A stretch of DNA of 64,000 nt from positions 1-64,000 of the forward strand of contig NZ_AVCJ01000048.1 in NCBI RefSeq assembly GCF_000743535.1, written 5' to 3'. This document shows positions 63,617 to 64,000 of the stretch, piece after piece. This DNA is from Arenimonas donghaensis DSM 18148 = HO3-R19. Its GTDB lineage: Bacteria; Pseudomonadota; Gammaproteobacteria; Xanthomonadales; Xanthomonadaceae. A model generated the notes under the pieces. That model was not told the origin of the DNA and did no database searches. It worked only from the letters and a program-made list of their open reading frames with translations. Position 1 is the stretch's first letter. Every line of letters starts with the position of its first letter. The position numbers and the translations under genes are program-made.

Positions 63617-64000
63617 GGCCGTGCTTCCGTGGTGGAAGGCACCTCCACCCAGACCAGGCCGCGCAGGTCACCTTCGAGGAAACCGGTGGCCCGGTCTTCC
63701 GGATACAGGGCCGCCAGGCGTTCGGCGATAGGGGGAGCGATGTTGTCGCCATGGCACATCAGGCAGGCGGCCTCGACGCGGATGCCGCGGGCCATGCGCA
63801 GTTCGACACCCGCCGGCACATCGTCGCGGATCACCGCCATCTGCGATTCGGGCGCACCACCGGTGTTCACCGCCCGCTGGAAGGAATCGAGAAGTTCGCC
63901 CTGCCAGCCGCCGTGGGCGTTTCCCGGGTTGCGGTTGCGGCCGGCGACGGCCACGCGGCCCAGGCGCACGCCGTGCGTGGCCATCACTTCGTCGGCGATG
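63613..64000 (-). CDS. DUF3365-type heme protein (5' end outside window)
   Basis: The frame continues to the right edge, reading IADEVMATHGVRLGRV onward, so the N-terminus is missing; the GTG at 63987 is internal. CLMCHG (CxxCH heme-c site) with an RVEAACLMCHGD context, and RNPGNAHGGWQGELLDSFQ upstream, match the DUF3365 (Tll0287-like) periplasmic heme domain. The heme ties it to redox sensing or electron transfer. Coupling to trxC (ATGA overlap) suggests a shared redox role, by inference. Confidence 0.78.
   Translation of the reverse strand, partial: IADEVMATHGVRLGRVAVAGRNRNPGNAHGGWQGELLDSFQRAVNTGGAPESQMAVIRDDVPAGVELRMARGIRVEAACLMCHGDNIAPPIAERLAALYPEDRATGFLEGDLRGLVWVEVPSTTEARP

Overview
The window is GC-rich, densely coding DNA from a gammaproteobacterium, most likely Lysobacterales (Xanthomonadaceae/Lysobacteraceae). 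The evidence is the thiS-thiG-trmB order, a rimB-rimK pair, DUF3228 and DUF4124 proteins, an SAH riboswitch before ahcY, short REP-like palindromes of the GTAGGAGC/GTGGGAGG type, and many genes whose -10 box lies 5 to 8 bases before the start codon (probable leaderless mRNAs). Genus is not assigned. No rRNA, prophage, integrase, transposase or CRISPR array was seen. There is one tRNA (Gly-CCC).

Layout. 1-4240: end of a proline-rich protein, then four tandem paralogues encoding membrane-anchored, probably periplasmic proteins with four conserved cysteines; two of the junctions are ATGA overlaps, and a decayed C-terminal relic lies between copies 2 and 3. This is the least explained part. 4344-15143: iron/heme uptake (Fur box, heme-type TonB receptor with a lipoprotein; a second Fur-boxed siderophore receptor with a PepSY protein), interleaved with a GDT1-type manganese exporter, a diguanylate cyclase, and nupC-rbsK for nucleoside/ribose use. 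15155-21041: dusB, a membrane hydrolase, an LpxH-like phosphoesterase coupled to an OlsF-like two-domain acyltransferase, and an OmpA-like lipoprotein.

21201-30747 holds the S-adenosylmethionine cycle: metK, ahcY and (5.5 kb on) metF. All three carry the same ATCS-N8-SGAT inverted repeat fused to a TATAxx -10 box, so they look like one regulon; ahcY also has an SAH riboswitch. Between them lie a cupin-SMP30 fusion, a serine hydrolase, a TMEM175-like protein, a DUF3228 protein and an exported amidohydrolase. 31471-43747: ilvE, a two-component system with a small secreted protein, rimB-rimK, tRNA-Gly, thiS-thiG-trmB, an SLC13 permease, a Rieske protein, an FAH-family enzyme, mscL and an M28 peptidase.

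43757-50194: a gluzincin-like peptidase, a SpoU-family rRNA methyltransferase and an RND efflux pair. 50403-57543: lower glycolysis on the minus strand (gap, pgk, a HAD phosphatase, pyk, class I fba), interrupted by a plus-strand GNAT-tsaC pair. 57747-64000: S1/P1 nuclease, a BlaI/M56 regulatory pair with two palindromic operators, an acetyl-CoA hydrolase-family protein, an MBL hydrolase, trxC and a partial DUF3365 heme protein.

The only gene-free stretch above 300 bases is 22442-22754, which holds a REP copy, the metK terminator, the ahcY operator/promoter, the SAH riboswitch and a second REP copy.
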